In this document: piece by piece, positions 16,423-24,004 of the stretch
Layout: each line of letters begins with the position of its first letter
Numbering within the stretch: the first letter of the stretch is position 1
Program-made: the position numbers and the translations under genes
Notes under the pieces: generated by a model
The model's database searches: none
Told to the model about the DNA's origin: nothing
Seen by the model: the letters and a program-made list of their open reading frames with translations, nothing else
Source of the DNA: CAZGTQ01 sp964528575
GTDB taxonomy: Bacteria > Planctomycetota > UBA1135 > GCA-002686595
Length of the DNA: 64,000 bases
Assembly: GCA_964528575.1 (NCBI GenBank)
Contig: CAZGTQ010000272.1
Location: 1-64,000 of the forward strand
Direction: 5' to 3'

Positions 16423-17396
16423 TCCTCGGCGGCGACGTCGGCGGCACGAAGACGAACCTGGGGCTCTTCCGCGCGGACGGAGCGCGCCTCGAGCCCATCC
16501 GCGTCGAGAGGTTCCTCAACGCCGGCCACGCGAGCCTCGAGGCGATCCTCGCGCTGTTCCTCGCGGACGAGCGCGCGCCGATCGAGGCCGCCTGCGTCGG
16601 CGTCGCGGGGCCGGTCGTCGCCGGCACGGCCGACGCGACGAACCTGCCGTGGCTCGTGTCCGAGCGCGAGCTCGCGCGCAAGCTCGGCACCGAGCGCGTC
16701 GAGGTCGTGAACGATCTCGTCGCGACCGCCGAGGGCATCCCCGCGCTCGCCGACGAGGACGTCGGGGTCGTCGCCGCAGGAGTCGCGGCGGCCGACGCGG
16801 CGCAGCTCGTCGTCGCCGCGGGAACCGGGCTCGGGGTCGCGTACCTCGTGCCGGTGGGCGGCGGGCTCGTCGCGCACCCGTCGGAGGCGGGGCACGCGAC
16901 GTTCGCGCCGCAGGACGAGGAGCAGCACGCGCTCGCCCGCGCATTGCGCGAGCGCTACGGCCGCGTGAGCAACGAGCGCGTCGTGTCGGGCCCGGGTCTG
17001 GTCGACGTGTACGAGCACTTGGGCGCGCGCGGCATGCCGCCCGACGACGAGGCGTTCCAGCGGCGCTGGCGAGCGGGCGAGCGCGGCGTGCTCGTGACCG
17101 AGTACGCGCTGGCCAAGCGTTCCGAGCGCACGCACCGTGCGCTCGAGCTGTTCGTTTCGTGCTACGGCGCGGTGGCCGGCGATCTCGCGCTCGCCACGCT
17201 GGCCCGCGGCGGCGTGTGGATCGGCGGCGGCATCGCCCCGGCGATCGAGGCGGCGCTGTGCGACGGCACCTTCCTCGCGTCGTTCGTCGACAAGGGTCGG
17301 TTGCGCCCGCTCGTCGAGGCCGTTCCCGTGCGCGTGATCCGCAACCCGCTCGCCGCGCTCCACGGCGCCGCCCGCCGCGCCGCGCGGCTGCGCTGA
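16419..17396 (+). CDS. glk: glucokinase
   Basis: Phosphorylates glucose with ATP. 325 residues of the E. coli-type Glk family: phosphate loop LGGDVGGTKTNLGLF, catalytic VVNDLVATAEGI, AAGTGLGVAYL and the EAGHATFAP segment that binds glucose. GTG 16419 overlaps the pgl stop. As last gene of the operon it links glucose released by the GH15 enzyme to Zwf and OtsA. Confidence 0.92.
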   Translation: MILGGDVGGTKTNLGLFRADGARLEPIRVERFLNAGHASLEAILALFLADERAPIEAACVGVAGPVVAGTADATNLPWLVSERELARKLGTERVEVVNDLVATAEGIPALADEDVGVVAAGVAAADAAQLVVAAGTGLGVAYLVPVGGGLVAHPSEAGHATFAPQDEEQHALARALRERYGRVSNERVVSGPGLVDVYEHLGARGMPPDDEAFQRRWRAGERGVLVTEYALAKRSERTHRALELFVSCYGAVAGDLALATLARGGVWIGGGIAPAIEAALCDGTFLASFVDKGRLRPLVEAVPVRVIRNPLAALHGAARRAARLR

Positions 17397-17401
17397 AGGA
17401 C

Positions 17402-17445
17402 GCGGAGCAGCGCGCGACGACGCGGTGTCGCACGCTGTGCTCCGC
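17402..17445. terminator. hairpin between convergent operons
   Basis: GCGGAGCAGCG (17402-17412) pairs with CGCTGTGCTCCGC (17433-17445) leaving a two-base bulge, with further pairing inside the loop. It lies between the stops of glk (+) and the octaheme gene (-), so it could end both transcripts. No T tract is visible. Confidence 0.5.
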
Positions 17446-17471
17446 GCTCGTCCGCCGCGGGATCGAGCGCC

Positions 17472-19148
17472 TCAGTCGTCGCCGAGCGTCCGCTCCACGT
17501 TGCTGGCCGGCGGCGCGGCGGTCGGCGTCGTCCCCTCGACCGACGGGACCGAAACGTCGTGCTTCGTGGTTTCGTTCGTGCTCCAGCGGTGCTCGGGTCG
17601 CGCGAGGATCTCGTCGAGCACGGCCTCCGCCGCGTCCGCCTCCGCGACGTGACCCTGCTCGCGGGCGTGCGCGATCAGCTCCCGCGCCATCGGCACGACC
17701 TCGACGTAGAAGCGCTCGGCGACTTCGTACATCCCGTGCCAGTGGGCGTAGTCGGGCGCCATCATCGACGCGCCATGGCGCGCGCGCCGGCCCTCGTGGT
17801 GCCACAGGTAGAACCACGCCCACTCGATCTCCTCGTCGAACTGCGTCTGCGTGAGCATGCCGTTCGCGCGCAGCGCCGACATGAGCGCCTGGCCCGGCTT
17901 GCCGAACTTCTCGTTGTACAGGATGACGAAGTCGTCGTATTGCTCGTAGAACGCCGCGACGTAGTCGGGAGCGTGGCACACCTTGCACGCGTTCTGCATG
18001 CGCGCGCGCTTGTTCTGCCACGAGTCGGCCGTCGCCGCGGCGCGCGCGGCCGGATCGCTCGTCGTGATCACGTCGCCGTTCACGTCGGTGTCCATCAGCA
18101 GGCTGACCGGCGGGCGGTTCGTCCACGAGATGCGCTCGCCCGGATCGTGCGTCATGCGTTCGCCGTTGTTCACGTTGCCCGACATGTGGCACGACGCGCA
18201 CGTCGGCGCCTGCGCGTAGTCCTTCCCGAGGATCCACGACTCGCCGTCGAGGTTCATCTCGTCCATCAGGTCGCGGTAGGCGACGCCGTGCTTCGACTCC
18301 TCGTACACCTCCTTCTGCGGGTGGTCTGGGCCGAGGTGGCACTTGCCGCAGTTCTCCGGGCGGCGCGCGCGGCGCGGTGAGAAGTCGTGCCGGCTGTGGC
18401 ACGCCGCGCACGAGCCGAGCGTGCCGTCGAGGTTGATCCGGCCGATGCCCGTGTTCGGCCAGGTGCCGCTGACGAGGATCGGCTTGCCGCTCTCGTCGCG
18501 CGCGATCCGCGCCACGGCTTCCTGGTTGGTCGGCTGACCCTTCGGGCCGGGCTGGAGCGCCGTCACGTCGATCACTCCGCCGTCCGTGCCGCGCAGCGCG
18601 ACCTTGCTGCCGTGGCACTGCCAGCAGCCGGTCTGCGCGCTCGCCATCCCGTCGACTCGGTCCACCCCCGGCATGCCCGGCGTCGGCGAGTGGGGGTCGA
18701 ACGTGCCGCGCATGCCCTCGACCGTTTCTGCGAGGAAGTTGTCGAGCGAGTGGAGGATCTCGCCGGCGGCCGCGTGGTGGCTGCGCGCGAACTCCGCCGA
18801 CTCCGCGGGGTGGCAGTGCGCGCAGTCGCGCGGCGTCACGATCGTCGCGATGACCTGGCCGTAGTGATCGAACGCGTCGGCGTCGCCGCGCTCGGCGGCG
18901 TGGCACTCGTAGCAGCCGACGCCCTTCTCCGCGTGCGTGCTGCCCTTCCAATGGGCGATGATGCCGGGCGTCGTCTCGGCGTGGCAGTCGACGCACCGGC
19001 TCGAGCTCGCCGGCACGGCGATGATCGGTTCGTCGAGGCCGATCTCCGCACGCCGGCGGGTCACCTCCATCCACTGGACGAAGACCAGCGACGCGAGGAA
19101 GAGGAAGCCGAGCGCGCCGACGAGGACTTGTTTGGCGTTCAGGCTCAT
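17472..19148 (-). CDS. membrane-anchored octaheme c-type cytochrome, hydroxylamine oxidoreductase-like
   Basis: 558 residues with one N-terminal membrane helix (about 8-26) and a periplasmic body containing exactly eight CxxCH sites, at about residues 52, 79, 109, 175, 247, 267, 317 and 388. The region after heme 8, with FYLWHHEGRRARHGASMM and APDYAHWHGMYEVAERFY, is characteristic of the HAO/octaheme nitrite reductase superfamily. Members oxidise hydroxylamine or hydrazine, or reduce nitrite or hydroxylamine, depending on a Tyr cross-link to the catalytic heme; whether a Tyr here can form it cannot be decided by eye. It is the last gene after Rieske and cytochrome b, 16 bases from the latter, so it probably exchanges electrons with a quinone-linked bc module. 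Confidence 0.85.
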   Translation of the reverse strand: MSLNAKQVLVGALGFLFLASLVFVQWMEVTRRRAEIGLDEPIIAVPASSSRCVDCHAETTPGIIAHWKGSTHAEKGVGCYECHAAERGDADAFDHYGQVIATIVTPRDCAHCHPAESAEFARSHHAAAGEILHSLDNFLAETVEGMRGTFDPHSPTPGMPGVDRVDGMASAQTGCWQCHGSKVALRGTDGGVIDVTALQPGPKGQPTNQEAVARIARDESGKPILVSGTWPNTGIGRINLDGTLGSCAACHSRHDFSPRRARRPENCGKCHLGPDHPQKEVYEESKHGVAYRDLMDEMNLDGESWILGKDYAQAPTCASCHMSGNVNNGERMTHDPGERISWTNRPPVSLLMDTDVNGDVITTSDPAARAAATADSWQNKRARMQNACKVCHAPDYVAAFYEQYDDFVILYNEKFGKPGQALMSALRANGMLTQTQFDEEIEWAWFYLWHHEGRRARHGASMMAPDYAHWHGMYEVAERFYVEVVPMARELIAHAREQGHVAEADAAEAVLDEILARPEHRWSTNETTKHDVSVPSVEGTTPTAAPPASNVERTLGDD

Positions 19149-19164
19149 GGGGACGGTCTTTCGC

Positions 19165-20220
19165 TCAATGGGCGACAGCGCCCTCCCACACCGTCAGAGC
19201 GACGATGCAGAGGACGGCGACGACGCCTATCCAGGTGCTCGCGTTCCGCAGCCGCGCGCTCTTGCGCAGTTGCGCGTCGATGAAGGGCCACAGGAACATC
19301 GCTACGACGATGAAGCCCATCGAGAGCACCGCAGCGGTGCCGGAGAACAGCTTGAGCCAGCGGAACGCGACGTAGAAGAACCACTCCGGCTTGATGACCT
19401 CCGGCGTGGTGAGCGGGTCGGCGCGCGGACCCATCTCGGGCGGCAGGATCGTCGCGAGCGCCGAGAGCAGGATCATCAGCACGAGGCCGATCGCCAGCTC
19501 GGTGAGCATGTGGTCGGGGAAGAAGTCGAACGTGCCGGTGTCGCGCGGCGTGAGGTCGCGGCCCGACTCGTCCTCGCCGTGCGTGACGCCGTGCAGGCGG
19601 ATCAGCGCCACGTGGATCGCGAGCAGCACGATCATCGTCCCCGGCAGCACCGCCGCGTGGAGCAGGAAGAAGCGCGAGAGCGTGCGCTCGTTGTAGACCT
19701 CGCCGCCGAGCAGGAGCGTCTTCATCAACCCGCCGACGCCGGGCACGGTGTCGGCGATGTTGGCGCCGACGGTCGCGCCCCAGTAGCTGAGTTGCTCGTA
19801 GACGAGGCTGTAGCCGGTGAAACCGACGACCAGCGTGCACACGAGCAGCGCCATGCCGATCATCCAGTTCAGCTCGCGCGGCTTGCGGTACGCGCCGGTG
19901 AAGTAGACGCGCATCTGGTGCAGCACGACGCTCGCGACCATCAGCGTCGCGGCCCACTTGTGGATCCCGCGCAGGAACCAACCGTAGGACGCCTCTTCGG
20001 TGATGTAGAGCACCGAGTCGTACGCCGTTTGGGGCGACGCCTGGTAGTAGAACGCGAGCAGGATGCCGCTCACGATCTGCACGACGAACAGATATGCCGG
20101 CGTGCCGCCGAGGCAGAACCACCAGCGCTTGAGGTGGTTGGGGACCGGCTCGTTCGTCAGCTCGCGCAGCTTCGCTCCCGAGACGGGAACGCGCTCGTGC
20201 CACCACGTCGCGACGCCCAC
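19165..20220 (-). CDS. cytochrome b of a bc-type complex
   Basis: 351 residues, about eight or nine membrane helices. Heme ligands and neighbours are seen in GIHKWAATLMVASVVLHQMR and FLLHAAVLPGTMIVLLAIHV; the quinol-site PEWFF motif appears as KPEWFFYVAFRWLK, in a fused b6 plus subunit-IV-like arrangement. It oxidises or reduces quinone in the membrane. It begins one base after the Rieske stop and is followed by the octaheme cytochrome, where a conventional complex would have cytochrome c1. Confidence 0.9.
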   Translation of the reverse strand: MGVATWWHERVPVSGAKLRELTNEPVPNHLKRWWFCLGGTPAYLFVVQIVSGILLAFYYQASPQTAYDSVLYITEEASYGWFLRGIHKWAATLMVASVVLHQMRVYFTGAYRKPRELNWMIGMALLVCTLVVGFTGYSLVYEQLSYWGATVGANIADTVPGVGGLMKTLLLGGEVYNERTLSRFFLLHAAVLPGTMIVLLAIHVALIRLHGVTHGEDESGRDLTPRDTGTFDFFPDHMLTELAIGLVLMILLSALATILPPEMGPRADPLTTPEVIKPEWFFYVAFRWLKLFSGTAAVLSMGFIVVAMFLWPFIDAQLRKSARLRNASTWIGVVAVLCIVALTVWEGAVAH

Positions 20221-20769
20221 TCAGGCGTCCTCGTTCGGCCGCGGGAGGCTGCGCACGGGCACCTGCACGTACAGCAGGCCGCGCCCGACCTCGAGCGGAT
20301 AGCGCGGCAGCGCCTGGCCCGCCTCGGCCGGCGGCCCCGAGACGGGGTCGCCGGTCGGCGTGAACACGCCGTTGTGGCACGGGCAGAAGAAGCGCGTGTT
20401 CTGCGGCTCCCAGTGCACCTGGCAGCTGAGGTGCGGGCACACGCTCGAGAGCGCGACGAAGTCCTCGGCGGCGTCGCCGCCCGTCTCGTTGCGCGCGATC
20501 GAGATCGACTCGCCGCTCGGCGCGCGGAACGAGAGCGCGCTGCCGGGCGCGATCGATGCGACGCGGGCGACGAAGACCCACGCGAGCTCGCGCGGCCGAG
20601 GCGGGAACAGATAGCGCCCGCCCATCGCCGCGCACGCGCCGTAGCTCGCGACGAGGCCGCCGGCCATGAACCAGGTCGACGCGCGCGCGAGCATGCCGCG
20701 CCGGTCGAGGTGCGAAACATCGTGCGGCTCGGACACGAGCCGCGGGTCGGCATCGTGCGGCTCACCCAC
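20221..20769 (-). CDS. Rieske [2Fe-2S] protein
   Basis: 182 residues. A twin-arginine-like start (DRRGMLARASTWFMAGGL) serves as membrane anchor; cluster ligands are in CPHLSC and CPCHNGVF, spaced as in bc-complex Rieske proteins. GTG 20769 is the longest start; GTG codons shortly downstream also work because the first 25 residues contain a short repeat (EPHD twice) written by repeated DNA. The protein passes electrons between cytochrome b and a periplasmic partner, here most likely the octaheme cytochrome. Confidence 0.9.
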   Translation of the reverse strand: MGEPHDADPRLVSEPHDVSHLDRRGMLARASTWFMAGGLVASYGACAAMGGRYLFPPRPRELAWVFVARVASIAPGSALSFRAPSGESISIARNETGGDAAEDFVALSSVCPHLSCQVHWEPQNTRFFCPCHNGVFTPTGDPVSGPPAEAGQALPRYPLEVGRGLLYVQVPVRSLPRPNEDA

Positions 20770-20882
20770 GAGCCGCGAGCCTACAACTTGCGTGGCCTAT
20801 TAGTAATGCCGAAACCGCAGGCCGGCCGGACGCTCGAGCGACGCCTGAAATGCTGGCGTGGCGCTTCGTCGTGTCGACCGCG

Positions 20883-21551
20883 TCACTCACCGTCGTTCGC
20901 GAAGACGTAGTCGTCGCCGCCGGCGCTCGCGTGGCACGCGATGCAGCCCTCGTCGGCTCCGGCGCCGATGCGGCCGGCGAGCGGGACGCCGTGCTCGTTC
21001 ACCACGATCGCGCCCTGGGGCGTGAACGCGGCCCAGAACCAATTGCCGTGCGCGGGGGCGTAGCCCTCGATCTTCTTCATCACCGTGATCGACTGGAGCG
21101 TCGCGTCGTCGCGTGCGGAGTGGTTCTCCTTCGCGATGATCGTTCCGTCGGCGAGCCCCTCCGGCTCGGCGAGCGCGGCGGCGTTGACGTAGACCTGCAG
21201 CCATTCGCCGTGCGGGCTCTCACCTTCCTGCCAGCCGTCCATGCCGGGGAAGCTGCGCCACGTGTCGGCGTAGCCGCGCATGTCGCGCCACAGATCCTCC
21301 GCACGGGCGACGTCCGGCGCCTGTCCGAAGGCCGGGTCCTGCCCGACGTCGGTCCCCGCGTCCTGCACGCCGGCGCCGTCGCCCTGGCCGAGCGTCTCGA
21401 TCGTGACGGTCGTGTCCTCTCGCTGCCCATCCACCGGATCCCGCGCGGTGTGTTCCGCCTCGGGCTCGCCGCTGCTCTCGCACGCGGCGGCGACGAGCAG
21501 CAGCCCTGCAACCGCCGCGGCCGTCCGCGTCACAGTCCTCGTCGCTCGCAT
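20883..21551 (-). CDS. cytochrome P460-like lipoprotein
   Basis: 222 residues: lipoprotein signal ending in LLLVAAAC (about Cys24), an acidic linker, then a cytochrome P460 domain (about 85-222) with EWLQVYVNAAAL, DGTIIAKENHS, ITVMKKIEGYAP, NWFWAAF and a single heme site GCIACHASAGGDDYVF. Cytochromes P460 oxidise hydroxylamine to nitrous oxide; their heme carries a lysine cross-link, and Lys141 in IIAKE is in about the right place, though this is not verified. It lies 34 bases after sod and 113 bases before the Rieske gene on the same strand, next to an HAO-like octaheme cytochrome. Confidence 0.82.
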   Translation of the reverse strand: MRATRTVTRTAAAVAGLLLVAAACESSGEPEAEHTARDPVDGQREDTTVTIETLGQGDGAGVQDAGTDVGQDPAFGQAPDVARAEDLWRDMRGYADTWRSFPGMDGWQEGESPHGEWLQVYVNAAALAEPEGLADGTIIAKENHSARDDATLQSITVMKKIEGYAPAHGNWFWAAFTPQGAIVVNEHGVPLAGRIGAGADEGCIACHASAGGDDYVFANDGE

Positions 21552-21585
21552 CGCGCTCTTCTTGCTCGGGGCTCGGCTCGGCGGA

Positions 21586-22194
21586 TCACACCAGCGTGTA
21601 CTCGCTCACACGCTCGTAGCGTTTCTGCACGTCTTGCCAGTTCACGACGTTCCAGATCTCCTCGGCGTATTCCGCCTTGCGGTTGTGGAACTGCAGGTAG
21701 TACGCGTGCTCCCACGCGTCGAGGACGAGCAGCGGGAGCGACCCGGCGCCGGAGTTGTGCTGGTGGTCGTAGATCTGCTCGACGACGAGGCGCTTGCCGA
21801 GCGGCTCGTAGGCGAGCGCGCCCCAGCCCGAGCCCTGGACGGTCGAGACCGCCTTCGTCATCTGCATGCGGAAGCTGGCGAACGAGCCGAAGCTCTGTCC
21901 GATCGCCTTCGCGAGCGCGCCGCTCGGCTCGCCGCCGCCGTCGGGGCCGAGGTTCTTCCACAAGAGCGAGTGCAGCACGTGGCCGGAGAGGTTGAACGCG
22001 AGCGTCTGCTCGAGGCCCACGAGCGCGCCGAAGTCCTCCTTCGCGCGCGCCTTCTCCAGCTTCTCGAGCGTCGCGTTCAGCCCCTCGACGTACGTCGCGT
22101 GGTGCTTGTCGTGGTGCAGCTCGAGCATCTCGGCGTTGTAGTGGGGCTCGAGCGCGTCGTAGGCGTAGGGCAGCGCGGGAAGCTCGTAGGCCAC
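21586..22194 (-). CDS. sod: Fe/Mn superoxide dismutase
   Basis: 202 residues; disproportionates superoxide. Metal ligands are recognised in EMLELHHDKHH, the HVLHSLLWKNL helix, and DAWEHAYYLQF; YDHQHNSG marks the metal-site outer sphere. Iron, manganese or either cannot be told safely. GTG 22194 has GAGGA six bases ahead and gives the normal family start VAYELPALPYAYDAL. It appears to open the run that continues with the P460-like, Rieske, cytochrome b and octaheme genes. An AATATA-containing stretch at 22299-22304 could be its -10 element. Confidence 0.93.
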   Translation of the reverse strand: MAYELPALPYAYDALEPHYNAEMLELHHDKHHATYVEGLNATLEKLEKARAKEDFGALVGLEQTLAFNLSGHVLHSLLWKNLGPDGGGEPSGALAKAIGQSFGSFASFRMQMTKAVSTVQGSGWGALAYEPLGKRLVVEQIYDHQHNSGAGSLPLLVLDAWEHAYYLQFHNRKAEYAEEIWNVVNWQDVQKRYERVSEYTLV

Positions 22195-22510
22195 GGATTG
22201 TCCTCGCTGGGTCTGGGGCTGGTCCGGGTGTTCGATCGGCGTGCGATGCGTGCGGACGGAGGTCGTACGGAAGGCATCTGCGGAAAGAACCACGGTGCAA
22301 TATACGGGCCGCAACGGGGCGCCCTCGGCTGCCGAGCGGCCGAGGCAGCTTGCTCCTGCTCGTTGCAACGCGTTGCAAGAACTGCAGGGATCGTCGTCAA
22401 ACCGGGGGGCTCCGGTGCCGATCCTGGCCCACCCCGTCCCGGGGCCCACGGAGCGAGCTTCCCCACAATTTCTGCGAACTCTTGCTGGCGCGGGGAATCG
22501 CTGCGAACTT
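22195..22510. promoter_or_regulatory. divergent intergenic region between sod and kaiC-like gene
   Basis: 316 bases that must hold promoters for both directions. It contains a perfect 16-base palindrome (22363-22378) and a TATATT-like -10 for sod read on the minus strand (22299-22304). The last 30 bases before the kaiC-like ATG are comparatively AT-richer (CCACAATTTCTGCGAACT). No small gene is evident. Confidence 0.45.
22363..22378. promoter_or_regulatory. perfect palindrome TTGCAACGCGTTGCAA, possible operator
   Basis: Two perfect eight-base half sites around a central CG, the general form of LacI/GalR-family operators. No such regulator is encoded in the window. It lies 168 bases before sod and 132 before the kaiC-like gene. 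Confidence 0.5.
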
Positions 22511-24004
22511 ATGTCAGTGCGAGAGCCCACGAGCGCTTCGGCCGGCCGCGCCGCCACGGGGATCTCGGGTCTCGACGAGGTGCTGCGCGGTGGGTTCCCC
22601 CGCGAGCACATCTACCTCGTCGAGGGCGAGCCCGGCTGCGGCAAGACGACTCTCGGGATGCAGTTCCTGCTCGAAGGGCTGCGCCAAGGCGAGCCGGGCA
22701 TGCTCGTCGTCTACTCCGAGACCGCGGATGAGATCCGACAGATCGCCCGCGCCCACGGCTGGGACCTGGGCAGCCTGTGCATCCACGAGTGGAGCGAGAA
22801 GGAGGAGCGTGGCGTGGCCGAGCCGTACACGCTCTTCCACGCGGGCGAGCTCGAGCTCGGCGAGTCGATGAGCGAGCTGTTGGCGGAGATCGAGCGCCAC
22901 CGTCCGCGGCGGCTCGTGTTCGACGCGGTCGCGGGTCTGCGCATCGTCTCGCCCGACCCGGCCTTCTATCGGCGCCACCTCCAGCAGTTGCGCGACTTTT
23001 TCGTCGACCGTGCGTGCACGACGCTGCTCGTCGACGACGAACAGGACCGGCGCGCACAGACGCTCGTGTACGGGCTGCTCAAGCTCGAGAACCACGCGCA
23101 GGAGTACGGTCCAGACCGGCGCCGCTTGCGCGTCGTCAAGTTGCGGAGCAGCGACTTCGCCGCGGGCTACCACGACTTGACGATCCGCACCGGCGGCGTC
23201 GAGGTGTTCCCGCGGCTCGTGATCACGAACGATCGCGCCGAGCTCGATGACCGGGAGCCGGTGCGCAGCGGCCTACGCGAGCTCGATCTGCTGCTCGCCG
23301 GCGGTCTCCAGCCCGGCACGAGCACGCTCTTCACGGGACCGGCGGGAACGGGGAAGTCGACGCTCGCCGGGATCTATGCGGTCACGGCGGCCGGTCGCGG
23401 CGAGCGCTCGAGCGTGTTGCTGTTCGACGAGACGCGCGCGACCTGGGTGGAGCGACTGCGCAGCCTGGGGCACGATCCGAGGCCGCACATCGAGTCGGGC
23501 CTCGTCTGCCTGCGCCGCGTCGACCCCGCGCAGGTGTCGCCCGGCGAGCTCGCGCACACGCTGCGCGAGGACGTCGCGAGCGAGGCGGCGATCATCGTGT
23601 TCGACAGCCTGAACGGGTACCTGCGCGCGATGTCCGAGGAGCGCCACGTCGCGATGCAGTTGCGCGAGCTCCTGACGTTCCTCGGCGTCGCGGGGGTCAC
23701 GACGCTCCTCACGCTCGCGCAGCGCGGCATGCTCGAGCCGGTGGCGTCGACGGGCATCGACATGAGCTACTTCGCCGACGTCGTCGTGGTGCTGCGCTAC
23801 TTCGAGGCGCGCGGCCAGATCCGTCAGGCCCTGTCGGTCCTGAAGAAGCGCATCGGTGGTCATGAGCGCACGATCCGCGAGCTGCGCATCGACGGGCGCG
23901 GCGTGCGGATCGGCGAGCCGCTGAGCGACTTCTCCGGCGTGCTGACGGGCGTCCCGGAGTTCCTCGGGCAGAGCGAGACCCTGCTCGACACGCGCGATGG
24001 ATGA
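22511..24004 (+). CDS. KaiC-like double-domain RecA-superfamily ATPase
   Basis: 497 residues with two KaiC domains. Domain one has Walker A VEGEPGCGKTTLG and Walker B RRLVFDAVAGL; domain two has Walker A FTGPAGTGKSTLAG and IIVFDSLNGYLRA, with EARGQIRQALSVLKKR near the end as in KaiC-family ATPases. In cyanobacteria KaiC is a clock ATPase; outside them KaiC-like proteins act with histidine kinases in stress signalling. No kaiA or kaiB is present. Its stop overlaps the following hybrid kinase by eight bases, so the two proteins are probably functionally paired. Confidence 0.88.
   Translation: MSVREPTSASAGRAATGISGLDEVLRGGFPREHIYLVEGEPGCGKTTLGMQFLLEGLRQGEPGMLVVYSETADEIRQIARAHGWDLGSLCIHEWSEKEERGVAEPYTLFHAGELELGESMSELLAEIERHRPRRLVFDAVAGLRIVSPDPAFYRRHLQQLRDFFVDRACTTLLVDDEQDRRAQTLVYGLLKLENHAQEYGPDRRRLRVVKLRSSDFAAGYHDLTIRTGGVEVFPRLVITNDRAELDDREPVRSGLRELDLLLAGGLQPGTSTLFTGPAGTGKSTLAGIYAVTAAGRGERSSVLLFDETRATWVERLRSLGHDPRPHIESGLVCLRRVDPAQVSPGELAHTLREDVASEAAIIVFDSLNGYLRAMSEERHVAMQLRELLTFLGVAGVTTLLTLAQRGMLEPVASTGIDMSYFADVVVVLRYFEARGQIRQALSVLKKRIGGHERTIRELRIDGRGVRIGEPLSDFSGVLTGVPEFLGQSETLLDTRDG

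Noticed and set aside
22511..24004. Circadian clock locus
   Set aside because: No kaiA or kaiB in the window; double-domain KaiC-like ATPases are widespread without clocks.
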